A stretch of 64,000 nucleotides of DNA from Clostridia bacterium (GCA_017469545.1 JAFUGE010000006.1:1-64000), one strand, 5' to 3'. Counted from the stretch's first letter, positions 44,382-53,086 are shown. Notes: generated by a model not told the origin, from the letters alone. A program made the numbers and translations.

Positions 44382-45770
44382 ATGTATATTTCGAAAGTTA
44401 CAATAAAGAATTATAGAATTTTTAAAAGTGATAAAGAATATGAAATAAATGATTTTAACGTTCCAGATGGACAAAATAATGGTAAAGGAATTACAATTAT
44501 TGCTGGAGAGAACGGAAGTGGAAAAACAACAATTTTAGATGCTATTTCTTCGGCAATGATAGAATATAAAGCGGATTCATATAATGCTAAAGATATAAAT
44601 AACTTAAACGAAAAAACGGAAATAAAAGTTTTTTCAGATGTTCCTTTCAAAGTCCAAGGAACATTCCCTAATACAGAATATGAGTTCAAAGGTATTTCTT
44701 TCATAGGGGGTGTGCGAGGCAGAGGAAATAGATCCTTTTTGCAATCTATGTCTGTTCATGACCAAATTTTTTTAAAAGTTAATCCTGATAAACCAAAGGA
44801 TGGAAGCCCGGATTTGAGGTTAAGTGTTAATAATCCTTTTAGTGGGAAAAGATTTAATGATACAGATGTTGTCTATTTGGATAAAAATAGACTGTTTCAA
44901 ATAAAATCGGGGACTTATAATGAAACGAAATTTGATAGATTGATGGAAGATTTTAATTACCAATATTATAAAAACACCGATACAATTGAAGATTTAAATG
45001 TATACTTAAATGAAAATGTTAAAAAAGGAAAGATAGAGAATGATTTTTTGGCTGATGCAATAAAAAAATTTGAAGAAATAAGTGATTATAAAGTACAACT
45101 AGATTTTATTAATAATTATCAGCCTTTTGATAATGCACGTTTTGTCACAAGAGAAGATAATAAGCAAATCTTACTATCTGGAATAGGTTCTGGATATGAA
45201 ATGATTTTTTCTCTTTTATATTCATATTATTTGTCGAAACAAAATGGGAAAAAGATGATTATTTTAATCGACGAACCAGAATTGCATTTGCATCCTAAGA
45301 TACAAGAAAAATTTATTGATTTCTTGATTGACATTTCTAAGGATGTTCAAGTAATTGCAACAACACATTCTCCAATTATTATTAAACAATTATTACAGAA
45401 TGAATTTGTTAAGATTATAATAGTAAAAAAGGATTGTTCATACTCTGAAATTGGAGAAAAGAAATTATCATATAATTCTGCAAATGAAATAAACTATTTA
45501 GCGTTTGACTTTCCGACAGAAGAATACCATAACGAATTGTATGAAAAATTAAAGAATCAATATGGATCTAATAAATCAATAAAAGATTTTGATAAAGACT
45601 TTTTTATATCTACAAAAGGAGAAACTAAGAGCTATCCATGGAAAGGAAATGTAAATGAAGTGAGTTTACACACTTTTGTAAGAAACCAGATTCATCATCA
45701 AGCAGAAAACGGAAAGGCAACAGTAGTCAATTTAGAGAAATCTATTACTGATATGAGAAGCTATTTGTAA
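44382..45770 (+). CDS. AAA ATPase of the OLD/RecF-like ABC type
   Basis: 462 aa from ATG 44382 (TGGAGGT upstream). Walker A GENGSGKTT (about residues 43-51), a long insertion, signature-like LLSGIGSGYEM, Walker B MIILIDEPELHLHP, and switch His in TTHSP. The C-terminal 70 residues carry FVRNQIHHQAENG, an R-x4-H arrangement as in HEPN RNase sites or in ATPases of toxin-like defence modules. No TOPRIM domain, so it is not a full OLD nuclease. Together with the upstream membrane protein it is a candidate defence pair. Confidence 0.8.
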   Translation: MYISKVTIKNYRIFKSDKEYEINDFNVPDGQNNGKGITIIAGENGSGKTTILDAISSAMIEYKADSYNAKDINNLNEKTEIKVFSDVPFKVQGTFPNTEYEFKGISFIGGVRGRGNRSFLQSMSVHDQIFLKVNPDKPKDGSPDLRLSVNNPFSGKRFNDTDVVYLDKNRLFQIKSGTYNETKFDRLMEDFNYQYYKNTDTIEDLNVYLNENVKKGKIENDFLADAIKKFEEISDYKVQLDFINNYQPFDNARFVTREDNKQILLSGIGSGYEMIFSLLYSYYLSKQNGKKMIILIDEPELHLHPKIQEKFIDFLIDISKDVQVIATTHSPIIIKQLLQNEFVKIIIVKKDCSYSEIGEKKLSYNSANEINYLAFDFPTEEYHNELYEKLKNQYGSNKSIKDFDKDFFISTKGETKSYPWKGNVNEVSLHTFVRNQIHHQAENGKATVVNLEKSITDMRSYL

Positions 45771-45861
45771 GAAATAATTAATAAAAGTGTTGGAAATATT
45801 GGTTTTATTGTAATATAATTGAATTACAAATAGAAAGATAATAATATAGAAAGGATAAGCC

Positions 45862-46662
45862 ATGATTTATATAACAGGCGATACTCATGCAGATTTTTCG
45901 AGATTTGAAGAAGCAAACTTTCCAATCCAAAACGAAATGACAAAAGACGATTATGTAATTATATGTGGCGATTTTGGGGGAGTATGGACTTATGAAATAG
46001 AGAGTATTTTAGAACAAAAGAATTTGGATTGGCTGAACTCCAGAAATTTCACTACTTTATTTGTAGATGGAAATCACGAAAACTATACAAGATTATATAA
46101 TGATTATCCAGTTAAAGAATGGAATGGTGGAAAGGTAAATGAAATAAGAGACTCAATATTTCATTTAATGCGTGGAGAAGTATTTAGTATAGATGGCAAA
46201 ACGATTTTTACATTTGGCGGAGCAAGATCTCACGATATTCAAGATGGAATACTTAATTTGGACGAGGAAGAGAAGATATATGAGTATCGTAAAAGAGGAG
46301 CATATTTTAGAATTAGAGATTATTCATGGTGGGATTTAGAATTGCCACTGGATACAGAAATGCAAAACGGAATCAAGAATTTAGAAAAGTACAATTACAA
46401 AGTGGATTATATTATCACACATTGCTGCCCAACAAATATCCAGCCTTTAATTAATATCACATATAAGAAGGATTATTTAACCGATTACTTGCAAACCATT
46501 GCGGAAAAATGTGACTTTAAGAAATGGTTCTTTGGACATTATCATGAAAATAGAACAATCAATCCGCGATTTACATTACTGTATGAAGATATAGTACCAT
46601 TGGATTATGAAAGCAATGCAATAAGTAGTGGCTATACACCATGTTCTAGGTGCAAGCCATAA
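45862..46662 (+). CDS. Calcineurin-like metallophosphoesterase
   Basis: 266 aa. All metal motifs present: GDTHAD (residues 5-10), GDFGG (35-39), GNHEN (69-73), HCCP (about 190) and GHYHE (about 227). A di-metal phosphoesterase acting on nucleotides, nucleic acid or phosphoprotein; specificity not readable. It follows the ATPase gene by 91 bases with its own GAAAGGATAA site and ends in a terminator hairpin. Confidence 0.88.
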   Translation: MIYITGDTHADFSRFEEANFPIQNEMTKDDYVIICGDFGGVWTYEIESILEQKNLDWLNSRNFTTLFVDGNHENYTRLYNDYPVKEWNGGKVNEIRDSIFHLMRGEVFSIDGKTIFTFGGARSHDIQDGILNLDEEEKIYEYRKRGAYFRIRDYSWWDLELPLDTEMQNGIKNLEKYNYKVDYIITHCCPTNIQPLINITYKKDYLTDYLQTIAEKCDFKKWFFGHYHENRTINPRFTLLYEDIVPLDYESNAISSGYTPCSRCKP

Positions 46663-46679
46663 AATACATGTTTAAATAT

Positions 46680-46722
46680 AAAATACACCTTCACAAAGTA
46701 TGATTTTGGAAGGTGTATTTTC
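46680..46722 (+). terminator. Terminator after the phosphoesterase gene
   Basis: AAAATACACCTTC (46680-46692) pairs with GAAGGTGTATTTT (46709-46721), then CTTG. Confidence 0.75.
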
Positions 46723-46818
46723 TTGTTAAATCAGTATGCCACAAAATGAGATTGAATGAGGCTTTTGTTTTTGATATAATCCTAATAGAAAATGATTTCT
46801 GGATGGGAGGTATGAAAA

Positions 46819-48159
46819 TTGCAAGAAACAATAAAAGTTAAAAGTAGAATTGATAATATTGAAATAGATGTTTTTACTCCTGAAAGCTGGGACGAAAAGA
46901 AGTTGGTTATTTGCTGTCATGGTTTTAATAGCGGGAAAAATAGTGATACATACACGTTGATAGGGAATGAATTGCTATCTAAAAATATTGCGTATGCAAA
47001 ATTTACTCTTCCTTATCATGCTGAAAGAAGAACGGATTACAATGATTTTACTCTTGAAAATTGCGTTGCAGATAGTGAGTTTGTGGAAAGAACAATTAGA
47101 GAAAAGTATCCTAATACAAAAATAGGAATTCTTGGGACGAGTTTTGGCGGATATCTTACGTTGCTTAGATTAAAAATGTTTCAGCACAACTATTTTGCAA
47201 TTATACTAAAGTCTCCGGCAATCAAAATGGACGAAATTTTTAAGGCGCATTTGGCAGGGGAAGAGTTTGATAAATTTAAAGAACAGGGATATGGAATTAA
47301 TCACCACAAAGCAGACGATATGCGAATCAATTATGGTTTTTATGAAGAACTTGAAAATCATAAAATTTCTGACTTGGGAGAATACACCGAAAAAATTCTT
47401 ATCTATCACGGAATGACTGACGATACAGCACCATACGAGGATAGCTTGGCATTCGCAAACAAGAATAAAAAAACGACTCTGATATCTTTAGAAAATGAGA
47501 ACCATAGATATTCGAGAGAAGTGCTTGACAAGTTTTGCCGAGAAGTAGCTGATTATTGTGCAACAGATTTGAAAGAAAAGTCTGAGTTTGTGGAAGAAGT
47601 TGAAAGGGTTATTAAAAGAGATTGCGATACTTATAGAATGAATGCAGAAGACCATTATGATTTTTGGAATGAACATATAAAATATGTGTACGAAGAAGCA
47701 ATATGTTTAGCTCAAAATTATCATGCTGATGAAGAGATAGTAAAGTTGGGTGCTTTATTGCATGATATTGCTTTAATTCGAAAAGAGGGAACACGAGAGG
47801 AACATCATATCAACGGAGAAAAAATTGCAAAAGATATATTATTATCATTATCTTATCCAGAAGAAAAAATGGAAAGAGTGCTAAAATGTGTATATAATCA
47901 TAGAAGCAGTAAAAATGCAAATTCTACTGAAGAATTATGTGTTGCTGATGCTGATATTTTAGCTCATTTTGATAATATTCCAATGCTATTTAATTCTGCA
48001 TACAATAGAAATAATATTAGTTTGGGTGATGTAAGAGGTTGGCTGAAAGATTGTTTTGAAAAAGATTATAATGATTTAAGTGATACAACTCGTAAATGGT
48101 TTAAGGAAAGATATCAATTAATTTGCGATATTGTATTGCATGAAACAAATAAAATATAA
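46819..48159 (+). CDS. Alpha/beta hydrolase fused to HD phosphohydrolase
   Basis: 446 aa from a TTG at 46819 with GGGAGGT 7 nt upstream; the nearby ATG is in another frame. Residues 1-250: serine hydrolase with HGFNSG (34-39), nucleophile elbow GTSFGG (Ser108), acid in TDDTAP and His in ENENHRY. Residues about 265-446: HD domain with HIKYVYEEA, LLHDIALI, EEHHINGE and a late D in DADILAHF. Hydrolase and HD are rarely joined; the HD half resembles small metal phosphohydrolases of the uncharacterised type. No frameshift joins them: it is one continuous frame. Confidence 0.85.
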   Translation: MQETIKVKSRIDNIEIDVFTPESWDEKKLVICCHGFNSGKNSDTYTLIGNELLSKNIAYAKFTLPYHAERRTDYNDFTLENCVADSEFVERTIREKYPNTKIGILGTSFGGYLTLLRLKMFQHNYFAIILKSPAIKMDEIFKAHLAGEEFDKFKEQGYGINHHKADDMRINYGFYEELENHKISDLGEYTEKILIYHGMTDDTAPYEDSLAFANKNKKTTLISLENENHRYSREVLDKFCREVADYCATDLKEKSEFVEEVERVIKRDCDTYRMNAEDHYDFWNEHIKYVYEEAICLAQNYHADEEIVKLGALLHDIALIRKEGTREEHHINGEKIAKDILLSLSYPEEKMERVLKCVYNHRSSKNANSTEELCVADADILAHFDNIPMLFNSAYNRNNISLGDVRGWLKDCFEKDYNDLSDTTRKWFKERYQLICDIVLHETNKI

Positions 48160-48203
48160 AGAAAATAGGTTATTTACGATATTAAAAATGAGAGGTAATA
48201 GAT

Positions 48204-48728
48204 ATGATTTTTAGATTAGCAAGTGTGAATGATTTGTGTGCTATAAAAACAATATATGAAAGCATCGTAGAGAATATGAACCAAAATAACATACATATTT
48301 GGAATGAATACTATCCTTTTGAATGCTTTGAAGGAGATATCAATAGCCAAAGGCTTTATGTGTTAGAGGAAAATAGTGATATTGTCGCCGCATGTGCTTT
48401 GTGTGATTCGAATGAAGCGGAAAATGCTATGGAATGGGAAAATAAAGAAGCCAAGGCGTTATATATTGACAGATTGGGAGTAAATGTGAATTATCAAGGA
48501 AAAGGATACGGGTCTTTGTTAATTAAAAATGCGATTGAAGTAGCAAGAAATAATCGTTTTGAATATTTAAGATTATTTGTAGTGGATATCAATCAGCCAG
48601 CTATTTGCTTATATGAAAAGAATGGATTTAAAAGACTTGATGGTATCTATGAAGAAAAGATAAATGAAAATGTAACTTTAAAAGAATATGCTTATGAAAA
48701 GCGAATTTTAGAGGTGAATAGTAAATGA
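48204..48728 (+). CDS. GNAT acetyltransferase
   Basis: 174 aa. GNAT fold with acetyl-CoA motif VNYQGKGYGSLLIKNA near residues 92-108 and the closing motif CLYEKNGFKRL near 140. Substrate unknown. AGAGGT before the ATG; overlaps the next gene by 4 bases (ATGA), so translation is coupled. Confidence 0.87.
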   Translation: MIFRLASVNDLCAIKTIYESIVENMNQNNIHIWNEYYPFECFEGDINSQRLYVLEENSDIVAACALCDSNEAENAMEWENKEAKALYIDRLGVNVNYQGKGYGSLLIKNAIEVARNNRFEYLRLFVVDINQPAICLYEKNGFKRLDGIYEEKINENVTLKEYAYEKRILEVNSK

Positions 48729-49030
48729 AACAAAAAGCATTTGACTATTTACTCACAATTCCACGTGGGATGGTGGTAACCTATGGACAAGTGGCGGAAC
48801 ATGTTGGTAATAAAAATTTAGCAAGAGTAGTCGGAAATATTTTGCATCATAATCCAGACGAGAAGAAATATCCTTGCTATAAAGTGGTAAATAGCCAGGG
48901 AAAGTTATCGGAGAATTTTGCTTTTGGAGGACTTAGAGGGCAGAAGAAAAAGCTAGAAGCAGAGGGAATTGTGGTTGAAGAAGACAAAGTGAATTTAAAG
49001 AAGTACCAATACAAAGAAAAAATTAGGTAG
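48725..49030 (+). CDS. MGMT-family DNA-binding protein
   Basis: 101 aa, the C-terminal DNA-binding and active-site domain of O6-alkylguanine methyltransferases without the N-terminal domain. VTYGQVAEHVGNKNLARVVG is the recognition helix with Arg finger, and PCYKVVNSQG keeps the acceptor Cys position (alkyltransferase-like proteins have Trp there). May repair or flag alkylated guanine. In a coupled pair with the upstream GNAT. Confidence 0.85.
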   Translation: MKQKAFDYLLTIPRGMVVTYGQVAEHVGNKNLARVVGNILHHNPDEKKYPCYKVVNSQGKLSENFAFGGLRGQKKKLEAEGIVVEEDKVNLKKYQYKEKIR

Positions 49031-49039
49031 GAGGAACCA

Positions 49040-49472
49040 ATGGAAATATTTAATTTGAAGGATAAGTCAGAATTTATGGAAGAAGTTGTAACGCTTGAGC
49101 GTGAAGAATGGGGAAGTAGCAAGAGCGTTGCAGAGAAAGTGGAAAAACTGAAAGAAGATTTTCATAATGAATATTTCGAAAAATTAATTCTAGTAGAGGG
49201 AGAAGAATTAATTGGTTTTATTTCTATATTCGAATATGATATGGAAGAAAGAAAAGATTTGAAACCTTGGTATGCTACAATGTATGTGAAAGAAGAATAT
49301 AGAGGGAGACGGATATTCAAAGATACTCAATGACGCTATCCTAAAACTGGCGAAAGAAAAAGGAATACCAAGACTTTATTTGAAAACAACACTAAATAAT
49401 TATTACGAGAAGTTTGGAGCAAAATTTTTAGAGAATTATGGAAGTGAGAAAATATTGTATTTTGATATATAG
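49040..49472 (+). pseudogene. GNAT acetyltransferase, +1 frameshifted
   Basis: The first 90 codons give a GNAT N-half up to YVKEEYRGR. In frame, CGG (49310-49312) follows and the protein ends at 49333. Skipping one base gives GGA TAT TCA and continues GYSKILNDAILKLAKEKG, then NNYYEKFGAKFLENYG, to TAG at 49470-49472: a normal GNAT C-half with acetyl-CoA loop. One extra base thus lies in or next to AGACGG. Without bypass the enzyme lacks its CoA site. Follows the MGMT gene by 9 bases. Confidence 0.82.
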
Positions 49473-49489
49473 CCAAAGCATATGTTATA

Positions 49490-49525
49490 AAGAAGTTGGT
49501 AGTGATTATCAACTTCTTAATTTTT
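49490..49525 (+). terminator. Terminator after the GNAT-MGMT-GNAT operon
   Basis: AAGAAGTTG (49490-49498) pairs with CAACTTCTT (49510-49518), then AATTTTT. Confidence 0.72.
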
Positions 49526-49613
49526 GGAGAAATTTTTGCTAAAAATGAAAAAAAGATGGAGCAAATGGATATTATGAGTAGAAAAGCTTTTCAAAAAAGA
49601 AAGGAGAGAATGA

Positions 49614-50096
49614 ATGAAAAACAATCAGAGATTTGAATTTTACGTCTCTCAGTATAAAGATATGCTGTACAAGCTGGCATATGCGTATTTAAAGTCGGAA
49701 GCAGATAGCAATGATGTGATTCAAAATGTGTTTCTTAATTTTTACAAAACAAAGAAAGAGTTTGAAAGTGAAGAACATATGAAATACTTTCTGGTGAGAT
49801 GTACGATTAATGAGTGCAAGAAAGTTTGGAGGGCGCCTTGGAGTAGACTTGTATCTTTCGAAGAGGCCAGTGCTGAGAATGCTGAAGAATCGAATATTGA
49901 TTTGGATTTGTTAAATAGTATTATGGCCTTAGATAGAAACTATAGATTGGTCATTGTTCTTTTTTACATAGAGGGATATAGGATTAATGAGATTGCTAGG
50001 ATTTTAAATGTGCCAGTGGGAACAGTTGGTAGCAGGCTTTCTAAAGCGAAAGAGAAGTTGAAAAAAGATTTGAAAGGAGAGATTGCGAATGAATGA
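49614..50096 (+). CDS. ECF-type RNA polymerase sigma factor
   Basis: 160 aa. Region 2 at about residues 8-72 (YKDMLYKLAYAYLKSEADSN; DVIQNVFLNFY) and region 4 at about 105-155 (YIEGYRINEIARILNVPVGT). AAAGGAGAG before the ATG. The next gene overlaps it by 8 bases and encodes a single-pass membrane protein with an outer M23 peptidase, in the place where an anti-sigma factor gene is usually found. Confidence 0.92.
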   Translation: MKNNQRFEFYVSQYKDMLYKLAYAYLKSEADSNDVIQNVFLNFYKTKKEFESEEHMKYFLVRCTINECKKVWRAPWSRLVSFEEASAENAEESNIDLDLLNSIMALDRNYRLVIVLFYIEGYRINEIARILNVPVGTVGSRLSKAKEKLKKDLKGEIANE

Positions 50097-50751
50097 ACAA
50101 GAAAGGATTGAGAAAGCTTTTTCAAAGATCAAAGCGGCTGATAGCACTTTGGAAGACGTATATGGTGCGATTCATATTCGTAGCAAAAATGATAAAATGA
50201 GGGGGGTTTTGGTGATGTCATTACTAGGAACCATACTAACAGGGACGCTGGTTTTTGCGGTCGCTAGATTTAATATGAGTGCTAATTTTTTAAAACAGGA
50301 TAACAAAGTGCAAACGGATGAAATAAAAGATAGTATTAGCGTAATTGAACATAACAATGCACTAAATGGCCAAGAAAATACTTACATTAACGGATTTTTT
50401 ATTAGTAGTCCGTTTGGACATATCAATCAAACAGAATTTGGAGAATACATGCATAATGGTATTGACTTGATTGCTGAAAAGGGGACGAAAGTTTTGGCGG
50501 TCAGCGATGGTATTGTGGAAGACACTGGCTTTACAGCCAAGGATGGAAATTATATTACATTAAAACATAGTGACGGGTATGAAACTTTGTATATGCATTT
50601 GCAGGATATTTTAGTGGAAAAAGGGGAGAGCGTTGCTGCGGGAGACGAAATTGGAACAGTTGGCGCGACTGGTATGGCAACAGGTCCTCATTTGCATTTT
50701 GAATTGCATTACAATGGAGAAGCGGTAAATCCATTGGAATTTTTAAAATAG
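50089..50751 (+). CDS. Membrane-anchored M23 peptidase, sigma-factor partner
   Basis: 220 aa from ATG 50089 (AAAGGAGAG upstream). Cytoplasmic residues 1-35 include a small helical segment resembling anti-sigma N-termini (QERIEKAFSKIKAADSTLED; at the limit). One membrane helix (about 42-60), spacer, then a LytM/M23 zinc peptidase: HNGIDL (first His and Asp), MHLQD, and HLHFE (HxH) at about 200. It would cut peptidoglycan cross-bridges outside the cell. SpoIIQ-like proteins have a similar outline. Placement suggests it also holds the sigma factor at the membrane. Confidence 0.85.
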   Translation: MNEQERIEKAFSKIKAADSTLEDVYGAIHIRSKNDKMRGVLVMSLLGTILTGTLVFAVARFNMSANFLKQDNKVQTDEIKDSISVIEHNNALNGQENTYINGFFISSPFGHINQTEFGEYMHNGIDLIAEKGTKVLAVSDGIVEDTGFTAKDGNYITLKHSDGYETLYMHLQDILVEKGESVAAGDEIGTVGATGMATGPHLHFELHYNGEAVNPLEFLK

Positions 50752-50825
50752 ATTGAAAAAAGTAGAACAAATTTTGACTTTTGCAACATATGGAAGAGGA
50801 CGTCAAACATAAGATTATACTTTAT

Positions 50826-50968
50826 TCATATTCCGTTACCTTTTGCAGTTACTAATTGTTCTCCAACTTTGTATTCGATTTGTGGAACATATCCATCGAG
50901 ATAATACTGAACCATGTTGTGCACGCCTTTAGGTATTATAATACAACAGCATAAGAAATTCAATTTGT
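50826..50968 (-). pseudogene. Short coding remnant
   Basis: An open minus-strand stretch of about 47 codons without a start or ribosome site, ending at a TGA (50826-50828), reads ...IPKGVHNMVQYYLDGYVPQ... with protein-like composition. No family recognised. Probably the tail of a lost gene in the 395-base gap between 50751 and 51146. Confidence 0.3.
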
Positions 50969-51053
50969 CTGAATAAAGAAAGTGTCGATTGAGACATACT
51001 CGAAAGATATGTTTTTAGGAAAATTAAGTGTTCGCCTTGCAACCAATATGACA

Positions 51054-51118
51054 ATATGATATATTTCTCGATAGGAGACGCAAAGCGGTTAGCCCTCAAG
51101 TTAGTAAACAGCTTTAGT
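51054..51118 (+). ncRNA. Possible structured leader with GACGCAAAGC
   Basis: GAGACGCAAAGC (51076-51087) equals the core of c-di-GMP-I riboswitches, followed by AA-rich joints and complementary blocks. The GNRA-capped helix expected 5' of it and the closing GGTTGCC-like end are not clear, so this may be a diverged or decayed element, or chance. It precedes the genes at 51146 and 51192. Confidence 0.3.
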
Positions 51119-51145
51119 TGTATGCAATGAAAGGGGGTGATGTGT

Positions 51146-51205
51146 ATGATAAAGAACGATTACATACTAGATATAATAATGGAGGGAAAAAATGGTAAAT
51201 TTTAA
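51146..51205 (+). CDS. Short leader-like ORF
   Basis: 19 codons with an unusually strong ribosome site (AAAGGGGGTGATG), ending at TAA 51203-51205, inside the start of the nuclease gene at 51192. Could couple translation or be the remaining N-terminus of a lost gene. Peptide content (MIKNDYILDIIMEG) gives no hint. Confidence 0.4.
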   Translation: MIKNDYILDIIMEGKNGKF

Positions 51206-52322
51206 TACTTCTAGGATGGTTATCTTTAATAAAATAATACATAGCTATCTAGAATGCGAAATATTTGGAGATGTATACACAAATATTGGAGAAAATATAG
51301 AAAGTTTTGTGCCACCAAAATTCAAATATTTATATAGAGAGCAATATGCCAGGTACATAGAAGTATTTAAAGATTTATATGAGTGGACAAGCGATATATT
51401 TATTCATGAAATGTCTGCTTTCCATGAAATTGCCTTATATTATTTTTTACTAGAAATGGAATCGGTTGAAGATAATATGAAGGAAGATTTTAAGAAAATT
51501 TATTATGATTCATCATTAAGAAAAGAAATACATGAAAGAGCTAGAAAAGATAAAAAAGAACTTGGAAATGAGTATACCATTAAAGAGCTTGAAGAAGAGT
51601 ATTATCATCCCAATTACATGACAGATGAAATATATGAAGATGTGGATTTTCTAAATATAGACCATTTATATAATGAGCAGAAAGAGAATATCCCGTATAT
51701 GGCTAAAATTTTGGGAATTAATTTGGATTATTATTTTGAAGTATTACCAATGGATATTAAAAAGCAGTATGTAAGCAATCATATAACACTAACTGGTGAG
51801 GTAAGTGATTTTTTTTCGTATATGCAACAACGAATTAACAATGGAAGTTTGGCAGAATTATTTTGGGAAGACGAAAAAGCAATAAAAGAAAAGAAAATTC
51901 ATATTATATTAGAAAACTTAATGGAGGCATACTTTATTGGTAAAGGTGTAGATATATCAAGAGAAGTTTTGGTAAAAAATGGACAAGTTGATTTTAAATT
52001 ATACAGAAGTGACAAGAAAGAAGAAAAAATTCTAATTGAGGTAAAGAAAGCAAGTAGTTCATATTTAAAAGCAGGATATGAAGATCAATTATGTGACTAT
52101 ATTAAATATAGTGGGTGTACTAATGCTTTTTACTTAATAGTTTGTTTTTCGGATAATGATTATAAAACAGCTACAAATTTTATTAAAAATCATGTATACA
52201 CTGATACATATCAAATGTATATTAATATAGCAATTTTAGATGTTAGAAAGAAGTTATCACCATCTGTCAAAAAAGCAAAATATGACAAAAAAGAACTATT
52301 AAAAGAAGATTTGAAGTTTTGA
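51192..52322 (+). CDS. PD-(D/E)XK nuclease-like protein
   Basis: 376 aa. N-terminal 230 residues helical and acidic with Tyr and Phe; no match known to me. Residues about 250-350 carry a nuclease core: VDISREVLVKNGQVDFKLYR (D of VDF) and ILIEVKKAS (E-x-K), then GYEDQLCDYI. This is the PD-(D/E)XK arrangement. GGAGGGA before the ATG, nested in the short ORF. A candidate stand-alone defence effector in this variable region. Confidence 0.72.
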   Translation: MVNFNTSRMVIFNKIIHSYLECEIFGDVYTNIGENIESFVPPKFKYLYREQYARYIEVFKDLYEWTSDIFIHEMSAFHEIALYYFLLEMESVEDNMKEDFKKIYYDSSLRKEIHERARKDKKELGNEYTIKELEEEYYHPNYMTDEIYEDVDFLNIDHLYNEQKENIPYMAKILGINLDYYFEVLPMDIKKQYVSNHITLTGEVSDFFSYMQQRINNGSLAELFWEDEKAIKEKKIHIILENLMEAYFIGKGVDISREVLVKNGQVDFKLYRSDKKEEKILIEVKKASSSYLKAGYEDQLCDYIKYSGCTNAFYLIVCFSDNDYKTATNFIKNHVYTDTYQMYINIAILDVRKKLSPSVKKAKYDKKELLKEDLKF

Positions 52323-52417
52323 AAATATTGCACGAAAACAAAATTCCAACAATCGTGTGGTTTACTCCAATTCTTCCATATATCAATGATACAAAAGAAA
52401 ATAAAAAATGTATTTAG
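52319..52417 (+). pseudogene. Radical-SAM protein fragment
   Basis: About 32 codons, ending with TAG at 52415-52417, reading IPTIVWFTPILPYINDTKEN, which resembles the ...TPILPFINDT.EN stretch of SplB-like radical-SAM proteins. No start or remaining domains are present. A relic of a lost gene. Confidence 0.45.
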
Positions 52418-52501
52418 AAAGCAATTATATGGAAGAAACGTATTGATAATATGCGCATAATATGTTATAATATGTATATAATATATTGCGGAGGTGATAA
52501 T

Positions 52502-52768
52502 ATGGCTACTATAAATGTAAATGTTGATGAAAAGGTAAAAGAACAAGCAAAAGAGACTCTAGATTATTTAGGAACTAATTTTACTAATGTTATCAATATG
52601 TTATTAAGACAAATAATTTTAACAGAAAGCATTCCTTTTGAGATTAAAGTGCCAAAATTAAATGCAGAAACTGTAAAAGCAATTAGAGATGCTGAAAAAG
52701 GGATAGGATTAAGCAAAGAGTACACTGATGTTGAGGAAATGCTAGAAGATTTAAAGAAAGAGGATTAA
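52502..52768 (+). CDS. relB: RelB/DinJ-family antitoxin
   Basis: 88 aa from ATG 52502 with GGAGGTG 5 nt upstream. Ribbon-helix-helix N-terminus (INVNVDEKVKEQAKETLDYL; at the limit) with the DinJ-type TESIPFEIKVP segment in the middle, and a C-terminal toxin-binding tail. It binds and blocks the following YafQ/RelE-type toxin and represses the operon. The toxin gene starts 1 base after the stop. Confidence 0.88.
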   Translation: MATINVNVDEKVKEQAKETLDYLGTNFTNVINMLLRQIILTESIPFEIKVPKLNAETVKAIRDAEKGIGLSKEYTDVEEMLEDLKKED

Positions 52769-52769
52769 T

Positions 52770-53043
52770 ATGTTAAAATTATTTTATACTAACAAATTCA
52801 AAAAAGATTATAAAATTATGCAGAAGCGTGGCCTTAATATGAACTTAATAGATGACATCATAAGAAAACTATCAAGAGAAGAACAATTGCCAGAAGAGAA
52901 TAAAGATCATTCATTACAAGGTGAATATAAGCGGATACAGAGAATGCCATATACAACCGGATTGGCTCTTGATTTATAAAATAGATAAAAGAGAACTAAT
53001 TTTAACAGCATTTAGAACAGGCTCACATTCAGACTTGTTTTAA
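52770..53043 (+). pseudogene. relE: YafQ/RelE-family toxin, +1 frameshifted
   Basis: Ribosome-dependent mRNA interferase. In frame it reads normally to HSLQGEYK, then CGG (52932-52934), and ends at 52979. Omitting that C gives GGA TAC AGA GAA TGC CAT: GYRECHIQPDWLLIYKIDKR, the family's catalytic region, ending ...FRTGSHSDLF at TAA 53041-53043. The inserted base must be the C, since the flanking AAG and GGA codons are both needed. As written the toxin is inactive while its antitoxin is intact. Confidence 0.87.
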
Positions 53044-53057
53044 TTCTAACTATAAAG

Positions 53058-53086
53058 AAAGTATAGAGTAATTCTATACTTTTTTC
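53058..53086 (+). terminator. Terminator of the relBE operon
   Basis: AAAGTATAGA (53058-53067) pairs with TCTATACTTT (53073-53082), then TTTTC. Confidence 0.82.
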
